Of a stretch of DNA of 64,000 bases, positions 1-9,036 are shown piece by piece. The DNA comes from Myxococcales bacterium (GTDB lineage Bacteria; Myxococcota_A; Polyangia; Polyangiales; Polyangiaceae), in contig JANYHK010000141.1 of NCBI GenBank assembly GCA_025359105.1, positions 1-64,000 on the forward strand, read 5' to 3'. Under the pieces are notes generated by a model. It saw only the letters and a list, made by a program, of their open reading frames with translations. It ran no database searches and had not been told where the DNA came from. How positions within the stretch are numbered: position 1 is the first letter of the stretch; every line of letters starts with the position of its first letter. The translations under genes were made by a program, and so were the position numbers.

Positions 1-829
1 GCGCGGTGCCTTCCTTGGCGTCCTTCACGAGCACCGCCTCCGCCGGCAGCCCCAGCCCGAGGAGCACGACGGCGAGCGCTTGGCCCAGGCCGCTGGCGAC
101 GAGCCCGACCTTCACTCCGGTCTCGCCCGTGCACGGATCGACGGGCAGCGCGTCCGATCCGGCAGGTGGCGTGCACTTCGGGCGCGCGACGAGATCGATC
201 CACGGCCCGAGCACGGGCAAGAGCAGGACGCGGTCAATCTTGAGCGAGCTCGACGCGCCGACGTACACGGCCGGTCCGTACGTCATCGCGGCGAGGAGGC
301 CACCGGTGACCAGCGGAAAGATCTTCCGCACCTCTTCCACGTGCCCTTGCCCCGGGACCTTGTCGCCCGGCGCGTAGCTGGCCACGACCTCGACCTTGTC
401 GGCGCCCGAGAGGCGAAGGCTCCCGGCCTCCGTGACCTCCTGGACGAGGACCTCGTCGCTGTCGGCCGGGAGCGACGCCGTCCCCGGGGCGAAGCGCGTC
501 TCGGCGCCGACCTTCGAGCGGATCGCCACGAGGTGGTTTTGCTCGTCCATCACGACGACGTCGCCGTCCTCGAGCTTGCGGATGTGCGAGCCTCCGGCGC
601 CCTTCGTGGGGACGACCTGGAAGCCGTCGCCTGCGGGCTCGATGCGCGCGCCCGTGCCCAGATCGCGGCGCACGTCGCCCGTGATCGCCCACGCATGGGC
701 CGGGTGGTCTTTCAGGATCTGCGATGCGTCCGCCGGCGAGTACGTGCCGCGCGCTTCGTAGGGCGCAGCTGCGCACCCCGACACGGCCGCGCACCCGAGC
801 GCGCACGCGAGGACCGCGCCGCGCGTCAC
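1..829 (-). CDS. Lipoprotein of unknown function, C-terminus cut by window edge
   Basis: The reading frame starts at GTG 829 and stays open to base 1, so the C-terminus is missing. The start overlaps the stop of the YkgJ-like gene by 4 bases (GTGA) and has an AAGGGAG ribosome site a few bases upstream, so the two genes are probably translated together. The N-terminus is a short signal peptide ending in a lipobox (VSGC), which predicts lipid anchoring after export. The central part (about residues 30-130) is rich in charged residues and beta-type patterns. Two hydrophobic stretches follow (about residues 165-205 and near the visible end), so the protein may also span or dip into a membrane. 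I recognise no known family. Codon use matches the neighbours. Confidence 0.75.
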   Translation of the reverse strand, partial: MTRGAVLACALGCAAVSGCAAAPYEARGTYSPADASQILKDHPAHAWAITGDVRRDLGTGARIEPAGDGFQVVPTKGAGGSHIRKLEDGDVVVMDEQNHLVAIRSKVGAETRFAPGTASLPADSDEVLVQEVTEAGSLRLSGADKVEVVASYAPGDKVPGQGHVEEVRKIFPLVTGGLLAAMTYGPAVYVGASSSLKIDRVLLLPVLGPWIDLVARPKCTPPAGSDALPVDPCTGETGVKVGLVASGLGQALAVVLLGLGLPAEAVLVKDAKEGTA

Positions 830-1230
830 GCGCTCCCTTCGCGTTCGCCGGGCTCACCTGGCTGAGGCTGGGCACGAACGAAGCCGACGCTGCCGCCGAG
901 GTGCCCGAGCCGCCGCGCCTCGAGGCACGCCGGCGAGCCGGGCTCGACGATGCGACAGTCCTCGGGGCGCTGCGCGTAGATCGCGCACGGGTACTGGCCG
1001 GGCACCGACACGTCGAGCGCTGCGCAGCGCTCCCCGGTGTTCTTCACGAACCGCCACCCTGGCGGGCGGTGGTCGAGAACGGTGTACTCTGCAAGGAGGA
1101 GCGGCCCCATGCGCGCGTCGTCGGTCTCGAGCAGGTGCACCGTCGAGGGACCGTGGTGGCAGCATCGGCCACAGTCGACGCAGTCGCCGCCGCCCGGATC
1201 GGGCACTCCATCGACGGGGCTGAGCGGCAT
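826..1230 (-). CDS. YkgJ-family CxxCxxCC cluster protein
   Basis: A 134-residue protein with the hallmark Cys cluster of the YkgJ/UPF0153 family (PF03692): Cys17, Cys20, Cys23 and Cys24 in the form CxxCxxCC, followed by Cys69, Cys82, Cys92 and Cys102. The family is thought to bind zinc or iron, possibly as a 2-3 Fe-S or mononuclear site, but its cellular role is largely unknown. No signal peptide is visible, so it is expected to be cytoplasmic. It lies 9 bases downstream of the kinase gene and overlaps the lipoprotein gene by 4 bases, so the three form one operon. The Cys spacing supports the family call strongly; the function stays open. Confidence 0.85.
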   Translation of the reverse strand: MPLSPVDGVPDPGGGDCVDCGRCCHHGPSTVHLLETDDARMGPLLLAEYTVLDHRPPGWRFVKNTGERCAALDVSVPGQYPCAIYAQRPEDCRIVEPGSPACLEARRLGHLGGSVGFVRAQPQPGEPGEREGSA

Positions 1231-1239
1231 TCGTCCAGG

Positions 1240-4200
1240 CTACGCGGCAGCGCCCGGCCACGCCACGCCGGCGAGCCCAGGCGCGACCTTGCGCAGCATC
1301 GACCGCACCTGCGTCGCGCTCGGGCGCATCGTCGCGACGCGGCGAAGCGTAGCCTGGAGCAGCTCGCAGAGCGGCGCCATGCCGGGGCGCCTGGCGAGCG
1401 CCGCGAGCTTGGGCGGCATGCCGTCGTGGGCGATGTGCTGAGCGATTTGGGCGACCTCGCTCTCCGCGTCGAAGAGCAACTCGCCGGTGAGCGCCTCGTA
1501 CGCGACGCAACCGAACGCGTAGACGTCGGCGGCCATCGGTGTCGTGACGGCGCCCTCCGCGACGGCGCCCCACACCTCCGGCGCGCCGTACGGTCCGGTG
1601 CCGCAGCCGGGGCGGATGTGGCGCCCGGCGAGGCCGAAGTCCACGAGCACCGCCTCGTCGCCCTCACGGATGACGACGTTCGACGGCTTCAGATCCAGAT
1701 GGCCGACGCCCGCGCCGTGCATCGCCTCGAGCCCCGCCAGGACGTCGTCGAGCAGACGCAGGCACCGCGCCATGTCGAGCGAGCGCGAGCGGATGACCTT
1801 GTCCATCGTGACACCGGGGACGAGCTCCATCACCAATATGGGCTTGGGACGCGCGCCGGCGTCGAACGTCACGAAGCGCGCGACGTTCGGGTGGCCCGGG
1901 ATGGTGAGGAGCGCCGACGCCTCGGAGCGAAAGAGATCGAGGAACTGCGCCTCGGAGAGGCTGCGTGCGGCGGTGACGGAGTACTCGGGGACCTTCAGGG
2001 CGAAGCGCTCGGCCTTCGCGTCGTGCCGGTCCTCGTACCGCGTCGCGACGAACACCGAACCGACGTTCCCGGCGCCCAGGCCGCGCACGACATAGAACCC
2101 GCCGAGGGTGCGGCGCGCCGGCAGCCAGTCGGGCAGGCGCTTTTGCACGAGCAGCTGGATGCCGAAGTCCTCGTCGCTCGCCGTCGGGAGATCGGCGAGG
2201 CCCCAGACGACGCCGGCGACGACGCGCGCGATGCCGGCGGGAGCGCCGGCAAGGAGCTCGTCGACGCTCGCGCGCAGCGTGTCGGACGAAAGCTTCGGCT
2301 CGGCGCCCGACAAGACGCGCGCCACCGCCGCCGAAAGCGAACGCGCCGCCAGCGCCGAAGCGGGCGGTACGCTCGCACGCTCGGCCGGCGACAAGCGCGC
2401 GAGGGCACCACTCGCGAGCTGAGAGAGCGAGCCCAGCCACGACTCGAGCGAAACGAGCACGTCGGGATCGGTGCCGCCGCCGGTGGAGAGCGCCTGCAAA
2501 GACGTCGCGCCCGACACGGTGACGACGGCCGTGTACAGGCGCTCGAGGACCGCGCGGAGCGACTCGATGCGCCCCGCCCCGTCCGGCGCGAGCTCGCGCG
2601 CCAGCTCCCCGAACGCGCGAAGCTTGACCGCGCGGGGATCGGCGACGCTGATCGCCATCGACTGGGGCGGCAGATCGTCGCTGCTCACGAGCGCGATCGG
2701 CGTCGTCGAGGCGCGCAGGAACGCCGCCCACCGCGACAGGACGTGGACGAGATCGGGGTCCATCGACGCCTCCGCGAGCGTCTCGAACTCCGCGGGATCG
2801 GTCACGCGGCGCGCGACGACGAGGAGGACGTCTGCGACGTCGCACGCCCCAACCCGCACGAGCGCGTCGAGCGCGCGAGCGAGCGCGGCCACGATCGTGC
2901 GGCGCAGCATGCTCGGCGGATCGGCCTCGAAGCGCCGGAGGAGCGCGGCGGTCACGCGGAGCCAGCGCAGGCGGAGCCGCGCCGTACGCGCCGCGTCTTC
3001 CTGCGCGTCTCCGACGTCGCCGTCGACCAGGTGGAGGAGTGCGCGCAACCGGCGCAGGCGCAACGTGGGATGCGGCGGCGTGATCGTCTTGGCCTTGCCC
3101 GCGGCCACGAGGGGCTGACCTTCGCGCTGCAGGATCCACTCGCTCAGCCGGTCGCGCGCGGCGTCCATGGCTTCGTCGTGCGCGCGCGTCGAGTCCTTCT
3201 CTCCGAGCCGCAAGAGATCACCCAGCAGGTTCTTCTCGAGGAGGCTCATGTCGAGGTCCCGCAGCACCGCGAGCGACGTCCTCCGCGCGAGCGAGCCGCC
3301 GCGCCCCTCGGTCTCGTCTTCGTCGCGCGACACCGCCTCGAGGGCCTGGATCTCCCCCTTAGCCGCCTCGAGAACGTCGACCGAGGCCGCGTACGCGGCG
3401 CGCGCGCCGTCCGTATGGAACTTGAGGAGCGCCGCAGCGAGCTGATCGCGCAGCGGTGCGTCGTCGCGGGGCGCGAGCTCCAGATCGCGCGCGATTTCCC
3501 GCCGCAGGGCCTCTGCGCCGTCGTCGGCCTTCGCGCTGGGGGCCCGCGCGAGCGCCGCGAGCACCGTCCCGGCCGCGCGATCGACGAGCGAGGACGCGCC
3601 ATACTCCGCGCGCAGCTCGAGGATCGCCTCGGCCACGTCGAGCGGCGCGCGCCCGCTCACGTGCTCGAGGATCTCCGCCGCCGCGTCCGGCTCGGCTTCT
3701 GCCGCGCGCGCTATCCCCCACACGAACGCTGCCGCCGACCCCGGATCCTTCTCGAGGACCGCGTTCGCCTGCGCGCCGGTGCACAATCGAACGGCCGCTT
3801 CGGGGCTCACGGCAGCCATCGCCGCGGCCGACGCCGCCGCCCGGCGCCACTCCGTCGGCGAGAGCTTCACGGCGAGCTCGGTCTCGATGCCGCGCTTGTG
3901 CTCCGGCATCCACGGCGCCAGGAGGCCGCGCGCAACCGCGACGTGCCGCCAGACGAGCGACTCGCGATCGCTCAACAGGCGCGCCCACACCGTGACGAGC
4001 GCGTCCTGCGCGAACGGCCGCGTGCCGTGCGGCTCCCCCTGCCCCGCGCGCCGCGACGCCTCGCGCGCTGCCCGCTCGAAGAGGCGCGCCGCGAGCCTGC
4101 GCGACGGCAGCGAGCGCGTCGACGGGACGATCAGCCACTCGCGCGCGAGCTCTCGCTTTGCCACGAGGGCCAGCGCCAGCGCGCCGTCGGGGATCTGCAG

Positions 4201-4638
4201 GCTGATGGGCAGCTCCGTCGCCAGCGCGATGCGCGCGCGCACCGCGACGCTGCCCAGCCCCTTGCCGCTCGTCCGCGCGATGCGCGTCGCGATCTGAACG
4301 AAGGCCTCCGCGTTCGCCGCGAGCAGCCGCTCCAGCACCCGCCGCCCCAGATCGCGTTGCTCGGCCCCGACCGGCAGCGCGTTCGCGAGCTCGTAGAGCG
4401 CGCCGGCGGCGGCCGCGGGCGCCAGCCAGTCGAGATCGTCGATGAGCCCACCCTGGAGCGCCGCGCGCAGCCCCTTCAGGAGCGCCTCCGGCTGGAGCCC
4501 CTCGAGCGGCCCCGGCCCGTCCGACGACGCGCGCGCGAGCGTCGCCATCGACTGCCGCCAGATCGCGCGCCGCTCGGCCGGCTCGGTCGTCGTATCGAGG
4601 TCGAGAAGGCCGCTGACGTAGAAGGTCGGATCGCGCAC
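1240..4638 (-). CDS. Ser/Thr protein kinase with long N-terminal helical region and C-terminal kinase domain
   Basis: An 1132-residue protein. Residues 1 to about 840 are Ala/Leu/Arg-rich and look like an all-helical repeat scaffold of HEAT or TPR type, without a clear repeat signature. The kinase domain is at the C-terminus (about 843-1120): glycine loop GLGAGNVGSV at 853-862, invariant Lys882 (ALK), catalytic loop HLDLKPSN at 980-987, DFG at 1000-1002 and APE at 1019-1021. The catalytic Asp and metal-binding residues are present, but the usual HRD Arg is Leu, so this is a non-RD kinase that may not need activation-loop phosphorylation. No transmembrane segment is obvious. Most bacterial Hanks kinases carry the kinase domain first, so the order is unusual. 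The GTG at 4638 is the first start after an in-frame TAG; a later start is possible. It heads an operon with the YkgJ-like protein and the lipoprotein. Confidence 0.85.
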   Translation of the reverse strand: MRDPTFYVSGLLDLDTTTEPAERRAIWRQSMATLARASSDGPGPLEGLQPEALLKGLRAALQGGLIDDLDWLAPAAAAGALYELANALPVGAEQRDLGRRVLERLLAANAEAFVQIATRIARTSGKGLGSVAVRARIALATELPISLQIPDGALALALVAKRELAREWLIVPSTRSLPSRRLAARLFERAAREASRRAGQGEPHGTRPFAQDALVTVWARLLSDRESLVWRHVAVARGLLAPWMPEHKRGIETELAVKLSPTEWRRAAASAAAMAAVSPEAAVRLCTGAQANAVLEKDPGSAAAFVWGIARAAEAEPDAAAEILEHVSGRAPLDVAEAILELRAEYGASSLVDRAAGTVLAALARAPSAKADDGAEALRREIARDLELAPRDDAPLRDQLAAALLKFHTDGARAAYAASVDVLEAAKGEIQALEAVSRDEDETEGRGGSLARRTSLAVLRDLDMSLLEKNLLGDLLRLGEKDSTRAHDEAMDAARDRLSEWILQREGQPLVAAGKAKTITPPHPTLRLRRLRALLHLVDGDVGDAQEDAARTARLRLRWLRVTAALLRRFEADPPSMLRRTIVAALARALDALVRVGACDVADVLLVVARRVTDPAEFETLAEASMDPDLVHVLSRWAAFLRASTTPIALVSSDDLPPQSMAISVADPRAVKLRAFGELARELAPDGAGRIESLRAVLERLYTAVVTVSGATSLQALSTGGGTDPDVLVSLESWLGSLSQLASGALARLSPAERASVPPASALAARSLSAAVARVLSGAEPKLSSDTLRASVDELLAGAPAGIARVVAGVVWGLADLPTASDEDFGIQLLVQKRLPDWLPARRTLGGFYVVRGLGAGNVGSVFVATRYEDRHDAKAERFALKVPEYSVTAARSLSEAQFLDLFRSEASALLTIPGHPNVARFVTFDAGARPKPILVMELVPGVTMDKVIRSRSLDMARCLRLLDDVLAGLEAMHGAGVGHLDLKPSNVVIREGDEAVLVDFGLAGRHIRPGCGTGPYGAPEVWGAVAEGAVTTPMAADVYAFGCVAYEALTGELLFDAESEVAQIAQHIAHDGMPPKLAALARRPGMAPLCELLQATLRRVATMRPSATQVRSMLRKVAPGLAGVAWPGAAA

Positions 4639-4736
4639 GAACTCCGTGAAATACTAGAGGTCCTGCGCGAACAATTCCAATTCTCGGAGTTGCGCGGCCC
4701 GCTGGCATGGGATAACGGCTGATTCGAGAAAACGCC

Positions 4737-6443
4737 GTGATCCTCCTCGAGAACCTGACCAAGCGATTTGGCCCGAAGATCCTCTTCGAGGCCGTGACGA
4801 TGCAGTTCGACCCGGGCAAGCGCTACGGCCTGACCGGGGCCAACGGCGCCGGCAAGAGCACCCTCCTCAAGATGCTCTCGGGCATCGAGGAGAGCGACAC
4901 CGGCAGCATCTCGATCCCGGGCAGCCTCCGCCTCGGCGTCCTCAAGCAGAACCACTTCGAGTACGACGAGGAGCGCATCCTCGACGCCGTCATGATGGGC
5001 AACAAGGCCCTCTGGGACGCGATGGCCGAGAAGGAGCGCCTCCTCGCGGGCGAGGTCACCGACGAGATCGGCGTCCGCCTGGGCGAGCTCGAGGGCGTCG
5101 TCGCCGAGGAGAACGGCTACGTCGCGGAGAGCGAGGCGGCCGAGCTGCTCGCCGGCCTCGGCATCCCCACCGACAAGCACCACGAGAAGATGAACACCCT
5201 GGCCTCGGGCTACAAGCTCCGGGTCCTCCTCGCCCAGGTCCTCTTCGGCAAGCCGGACGTGCTGCTCCTGGACGAGCCGACCAACCACCTCGATCTCGAC
5301 TCGATCCGCTGGCTGGAGACGTTCCTCATCGACGACTTCAAGGGCACCCTCGTCGTCGTCAGCCACGACCGCCACTTCCTCGACACCGTCGCCACCCACG
5401 TCGCCGACGTCGACTACCAGACGATCACCGTCTACACGGGCGGCTACGAGGACTTCGTCGCGCAGAAGTACGAGAACAAGCAGCGCGCCGACCAGCAGAC
5501 CGGCGCGGCCAAGAAGAAGGTCGCAGAGCTGCAAGAGTTCGTGCAGCGCTTCGGCGCGCACGCGAGCAAGAGCAAGCAGGCGCAGTCGCGCCTGAAGCAG
5601 ATCGAGAAGCTCGAGGACTCCATCGAGAGCAAGGGCACCAAACGCTCGAGCCTCATCCGCCCCTTCGTCCGCTTCGAGTTCGAGAAGCCGAGCGGCCGCG
5701 ACGTCCTGCGCATGGAGGGTGTGAACAAGACGTTCAAGGATGCCAAGGAAACCAAGTGCATCTTCAACGATTTGTCCCTGAACCTGAACCGAGGCGAGAA
5801 GGTCGCCATCATCGGCCCGAACGGCATCGGCAAGTCGACGCTCCTCAAGCTCATGGTCGGCGGCTTCGACCGCCTCGACGCCGACACGAGGAAGGACGTC
5901 CTCTTCCCGGACGACGCCAAGGGCGAGATCCGCTGGGGTCATGACACCTCCGTCGGCTACTTCGCGCAGGACCACCACGAGGCCCTGTCCCACGCCGGCT
6001 CGGGCGCGAACGCGTTCCAGTGGCTGTACGCGTTCGACAAGCTCGCCCCGCAGGAGACGATCCGCGCCATCCTCGGGCGCCTCCTCTTCTCGGGTGAGGC
6101 CGCGCTGAAGCCGGTCGAGGCGCTGAGCGGGGGTGAGTGCGCGCGTCTGCTCCTGGCGAAGCTGCTCCTCTTGAAGCACAACGTCCTCATCCTCGACGAG
6201 CCGACCAACCACCTCGACATCGAGTCGATCGAGGGGCTGCTCGACGGGCTGAAGCTCTTCGAAGGCACCGTCGTCGTCGTCAGCCACGACCGGCACTTCG
6301 TCGCTTCGCTCGTGAGCCGCGTCGTCGAGCTTCACCCGGTCGAGAAGGACGGCGTCCGATTCACGAGCGCCACGGACTTCGGCGGCACGTACGAGGAGTT
6401 CCTCGAACGCGGCGGCGCCAACCGCGACTATCTGCGCAAGTAG
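4737..6443 (+). CDS. ABC-F family ATPase (YbiT/EttA-like ribosome-associated factor)
   Basis: A 568-residue protein with two ABC ATPase domains in tandem and no membrane segment, which defines the ABC-F class. Domain 1 has Walker A GANGAGKST and Walker B LLLDEPTNHLD, with a degenerate signature LASGYKLR. Domain 2 has Walker A GPNGIGKST, a canonical LSGGE signature and Walker B LILDEPTNHLD. A charged, helical linker rich in Lys and Gln (about residues 240-300) joins them, as expected for the P-site tRNA interaction motif. Members bind the ribosomal E site and tune translation or protect against stalling or antibiotics. The degenerate first signature resembles YbiT more than EttA. The start is GTG 4737. 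It is divergent from the kinase operon and followed by a hairpin. Confidence 0.9.
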   Translation: MILLENLTKRFGPKILFEAVTMQFDPGKRYGLTGANGAGKSTLLKMLSGIEESDTGSISIPGSLRLGVLKQNHFEYDEERILDAVMMGNKALWDAMAEKERLLAGEVTDEIGVRLGELEGVVAEENGYVAESEAAELLAGLGIPTDKHHEKMNTLASGYKLRVLLAQVLFGKPDVLLLDEPTNHLDLDSIRWLETFLIDDFKGTLVVVSHDRHFLDTVATHVADVDYQTITVYTGGYEDFVAQKYENKQRADQQTGAAKKKVAELQEFVQRFGAHASKSKQAQSRLKQIEKLEDSIESKGTKRSSLIRPFVRFEFEKPSGRDVLRMEGVNKTFKDAKETKCIFNDLSLNLNRGEKVAIIGPNGIGKSTLLKLMVGGFDRLDADTRKDVLFPDDAKGEIRWGHDTSVGYFAQDHHEALSHAGSGANAFQWLYAFDKLAPQETIRAILGRLLFSGEAALKPVEALSGGECARLLLAKLLLLKHNVLILDEPTNHLDIESIEGLLDGLKLFEGTVVVVSHDRHFVASLVSRVVELHPVEKDGVRFTSATDFGGTYEEFLERGGANRDYLRK

Positions 6444-6444
6444 A

Positions 6445-6465
6445 GCGTTCGCAACGCGCGAACGC
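6445..6465 (+). terminator. Perfect hairpin directly after the ABC-F stop codon
   Basis: GCGTTCGC (6445-6452) pairs perfectly with GCGAACGC (6458-6465) around a 5-base loop, one base past the stop. There is no T-run, so it may be a GC-rich terminator or an mRNA-stabilising stem. Confidence 0.45.
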
Positions 6466-6527
6466 GAACGCCAAGCAGAAGAAGACCTTGAAAAGGGGCC
6501 GGCGTCGGGCCACGCTCTGAGGGAGTC

Positions 6528-6941
6528 ATGCGCTGCCTGTCCTCCGCCCTTCCCGGCTGCATTCTGCTCGCGCTTGCCGCGGCCTGCCTCTCCGGCTGCC
6601 ACGAGTCCGAGCTCGAGCCGAGGACGCCCGACCAGGTGTGGGATCTCGAGCGCCCGGGTGCGAGCGCGGAGGCGGCCTACACCATGGCCCCGGTACCGGC
6701 CGTGATCAACCCAGCGCCTACGCCGCGCGAGCGCCCGCAGAGCCGCTCACTCGGGTACGTGGGCGACGAGCCGCTCGCCCCGCTCCCGTCGGCGGGGCCG
6801 CACTGGCCGTACGTGCCCGAGCCGTTCCACTACCGCGAGCCGTACCCGTCTCGGGGCAACGGGTACGGGCGGGGGCGTGGTCACTGGGTGCGTGTCCCTC
6901 GCGCGGGCGCCGTCAGCGCGTACGCGACGCCGACGCACTGA
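6528..6941 (+). CDS. Small lipoprotein of unknown function
   Basis: A 137-residue protein with a clear lipoprotein signal: a hydrophobic stretch followed by LSGC at the cleavage site (Cys24). A GAGGGAG ribosome site sits just before ATG 6528. The mature part is rich in Pro, Glu and Arg, then in Gly, Tyr, Pro and Arg towards the end, with no recognisable domain; it is probably flexible. It stands between the ABC-F gene and the GMC oxidoreductase module, with short gaps on both sides, so it may be transcribed with either. I do not recognise a family. Confidence 0.7.
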   Translation: MRCLSSALPGCILLALAAACLSGCHESELEPRTPDQVWDLERPGASAEAAYTMAPVPAVINPAPTPRERPQSRSLGYVGDEPLAPLPSAGPHWPYVPEPFHYREPYPSRGNGYGRGRGHWVRVPRAGAVSAYATPTH

Positions 6942-7009
6942 CGCACAAAAAGCCCGGCGTCTGGCGCGGTGCTCGCGTGGGGCGGCCCCAGCGCGTATCG
7001 TAGGAGCAG

Positions 7010-7489
7010 ATGGCCGCGGGCCCCCCCAAGCCGTACCAGCGCAGCACCCTCCGCGCGCGTCACCGCCCCGTCGTTCGCGGGCTCGCCGAAGCGTTCTTCT
7101 CGCCGGACGGCGAGGTCGAGCCGGCGCGCCTGGACGCCTTCGTCGACGAGGTGGATCGCTTCGTGAGCCCCGCGAGCAAGACGCTTCGCTGGGGCCTGCT
7201 CGTCATGCTCGACGTCGTGCGCTGGGCGCCGCTCTTCATCCTCGGCCGATTCTCGACGTTCGAGGGCCTCGCCCGCGCCGACAAGACCCGGATGCTCGAG
7301 GCCATGGACCGCTCGAAGGTGGCGGAGCTCACGCTCATCGTCGTCGCGTACAAGACGATCATGTCCATCCTCTTCTTCGAGACCCCGTCGGAGCTCCGGG
7401 AGCTCGGCTACCCTGGACACGAGCGCCACCGCTGGGCGCGCGCGCTGACGGTGGCGGGCCCGGCGCCACCGGGCGAGGCATCCCCGTGA
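7010..7489 (+). CDS. Small partner protein of the GMC oxidoreductase (gluconate 2-dehydrogenase subunit 3-like)
   Basis: A 159-residue, mostly helical protein preceded by a good ribosome site (AGGAG, 5 bases before ATG 7010). It has two moderately hydrophobic helices around residues 60-80 and 105-120. Its end overlaps the start of the GMC gene by 4 bases (GTGA). Small helical proteins of this size directly upstream of a GMC dehydrogenase are typical of the gluconate 2-dehydrogenase subunit 3 group, which act as partner or maturation subunits. The sequence carries no twin-arginine signal here. The call rests mainly on size, helical content and coupling, so the family name is tentative. Confidence 0.6.
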   Translation: MAAGPPKPYQRSTLRARHRPVVRGLAEAFFSPDGEVEPARLDAFVDEVDRFVSPASKTLRWGLLVMLDVVRWAPLFILGRFSTFEGLARADKTRMLEAMDRSKVAELTLIVVAYKTIMSILFFETPSELRELGYPGHERHRWARALTVAGPAPPGEASP

Positions 7490-9036
7490 CGACGCCCGGC
7501 GAGTACCTGCGCGGGCGGGAGATGACGCGCCCCTTCCAGGCGAAGGTCGACGCGGTCATCGTCGGATCGGGCGCCGGCGGCGCCGTCCTGGCGCGCGAGC
7601 TCGCGCGCGACGGCCGCAGCGTACTGGTGCTCGAGGAGGGCGGGCACTACACCAAGGAACAATACGGCGCGATGCCTCCGTCCGAGGCGATCCGCAGCCT
7701 GTTTCGCGAGGCCGGGCTCTCGGCGGCCGTCGGCCTCGGCGATACGCCGCTCATCGCCACCCTCGCGGGGAAATGCGTCGGCGGCTCCAGCGTGCTCACC
7801 GGCGGCGTCTGCTTCCGCGTCCCTGAGGACATCCTCCACGGCTGGTCGAACGATTTGAAGCTCCCCGGCGTCAGCCCGGACGCGCTCGATCCCTACTTTT
7901 CGGAGATCGAAGAGGCCATCCACGTCGAGACCGTCCCCGATCACATGCGCTCCCGCTCGACCGAGCTCTTCGTCGAGGGGGCGGCCAAGATGGGCATCCC
8001 CATCAAGAGCCTGCGGCGCAACACGAGCGGCTGCAAAGGTGCCTCGCGCTGCAACTTCGGCTGCCCCAACGGCGCGAAGATGAGCGTCGACATCTCGTTT
8101 CTCCCGGACGCGGTGCAGCACGGCGCGACGATCCTGTCCGACGCACTGGTCGAGAAGGTCGACATGGCCGGCGGCCGCGCCACCGGCGTTCGCGGGCGGC
8201 TCCTCGATCCGGTGACCGGCGAGCCCAAGATCCCGTTCGAGGTGCGCGCGAAGGTCGTCGTCGTCGCGTGCGGCTCGCTCCACACACCGGTGCTCCTGCG
8301 CCGGAGCGGCATGGACGACGTCGACATCGGACGCCACGTCACCCTCCACCCCGGGTTCCGCGTCGGCGCCCTCTTCGACGAGACGATCAACGGCTGGGAC
8401 GGCGCCCTGCAGAGCGTCTACTCGGACCACTTCCACGAGGATGGCATCACGCTCGTCGGCGTCTACACGGCCGTCAACGTCCTCGCCGCGGCCTTCCCCG
8501 GCGTCGGCCGCGAGCACCGCCGGCTCGCCAAGCGCCTCCCCAACCTCGCCTTCTTCGGCGGCATGATCCACGACGAGGGCGGCGGCCAGGTGCGCCGCTG
8601 GCTCTCGCGCGAGCCGCTCCTCCTCTACCGCATGTCGCCCCGCGACAAGGCGCGCCTGCTCCGCGGCATCCAGATCGTGGGCCAGATGGCGTTCGCCGCC
8701 GGCGCCAAGGAGGTGCTCCTCCCGGTGTTCGGCTCGACGACGTTCAAGTCGAAGGCCGAGCTGGATTTCCTCACCGAGAGCCCGCCGAGCGCCAAGCGCA
8801 TCGAGTGCATGGCGTTCCATCCCCTCGGCTCGGCGAAGATGAGCGTGGACCCGCGCGGCGGCGTCGTGAAGCCGAGCGGAGAGGCGTGGAGCTGCGACAA
8901 CCTCATCGTCGCCGATGGCAGCGTCCTGCCCACGAGCATCGGGGTGAACTCCCAGCTGCCGGTCATGAGCATGGCGCTCAAGATCGCGCGTGGCCTCACG
9001 GCCGACTGGGACCGCTACGCGCGGCGCGCTACGTAG
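7486..9036 (+). CDS. GMC-type FAD-dependent oxidoreductase (long-chain alcohol oxidase-like)
   Basis: About 516 residues from GTG 7486; ATG 7522 is an alternative start. The N-terminus holds the Rossmann FAD motif VIVGSGAGGAVLARELA (about 24-40). The C-terminus carries the GMC active-site pair: His445 in FHPLGSAKM and Asn488 in GVNSQLP. A Cys group at 183, 189 and 193 (CKGASRCNFGC) is typical of the fatty-alcohol-oxidase branch of GMC enzymes. The enzyme should oxidise a primary alcohol, with FAD as cofactor; the substrate cannot be told. No export signal is seen. The gene is translationally coupled to the small helical protein upstream, and its 3' end overlaps the convergent pilT gene by 8 bases. 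A frame open further upstream, to 6877, is not counted as coding because it crosses two better genes. Confidence 0.88.
   Translation: MTTPGEYLRGREMTRPFQAKVDAVIVGSGAGGAVLARELARDGRSVLVLEEGGHYTKEQYGAMPPSEAIRSLFREAGLSAAVGLGDTPLIATLAGKCVGGSSVLTGGVCFRVPEDILHGWSNDLKLPGVSPDALDPYFSEIEEAIHVETVPDHMRSRSTELFVEGAAKMGIPIKSLRRNTSGCKGASRCNFGCPNGAKMSVDISFLPDAVQHGATILSDALVEKVDMAGGRATGVRGRLLDPVTGEPKIPFEVRAKVVVVACGSLHTPVLLRRSGMDDVDIGRHVTLHPGFRVGALFDETINGWDGALQSVYSDHFHEDGITLVGVYTAVNVLAAAFPGVGREHRRLAKRLPNLAFFGGMIHDEGGGQVRRWLSREPLLLYRMSPRDKARLLRGIQIVGQMAFAAGAKEVLLPVFGSTTFKSKAELDFLTESPPSAKRIECMAFHPLGSAKMSVDPRGGVVKPSGEAWSCDNLIVADGSVLPTSIGVNSQLPVMSMALKIARGLTADWDRYARRAT

Noticed and set aside
724-4722. A 1332-residue open frame on the plus strand
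   Set aside because: It is antisense to the kinase and YkgJ genes and is extremely Arg-rich with no domain; such frames are by-products of high GC content.
6877-7485. Extended N-terminus of the GMC oxidoreductase frame
   Set aside because: It overlaps a lipoprotein and the small helical protein, which have better ribosome sites and composition. The FAD motif begins just after 7486.
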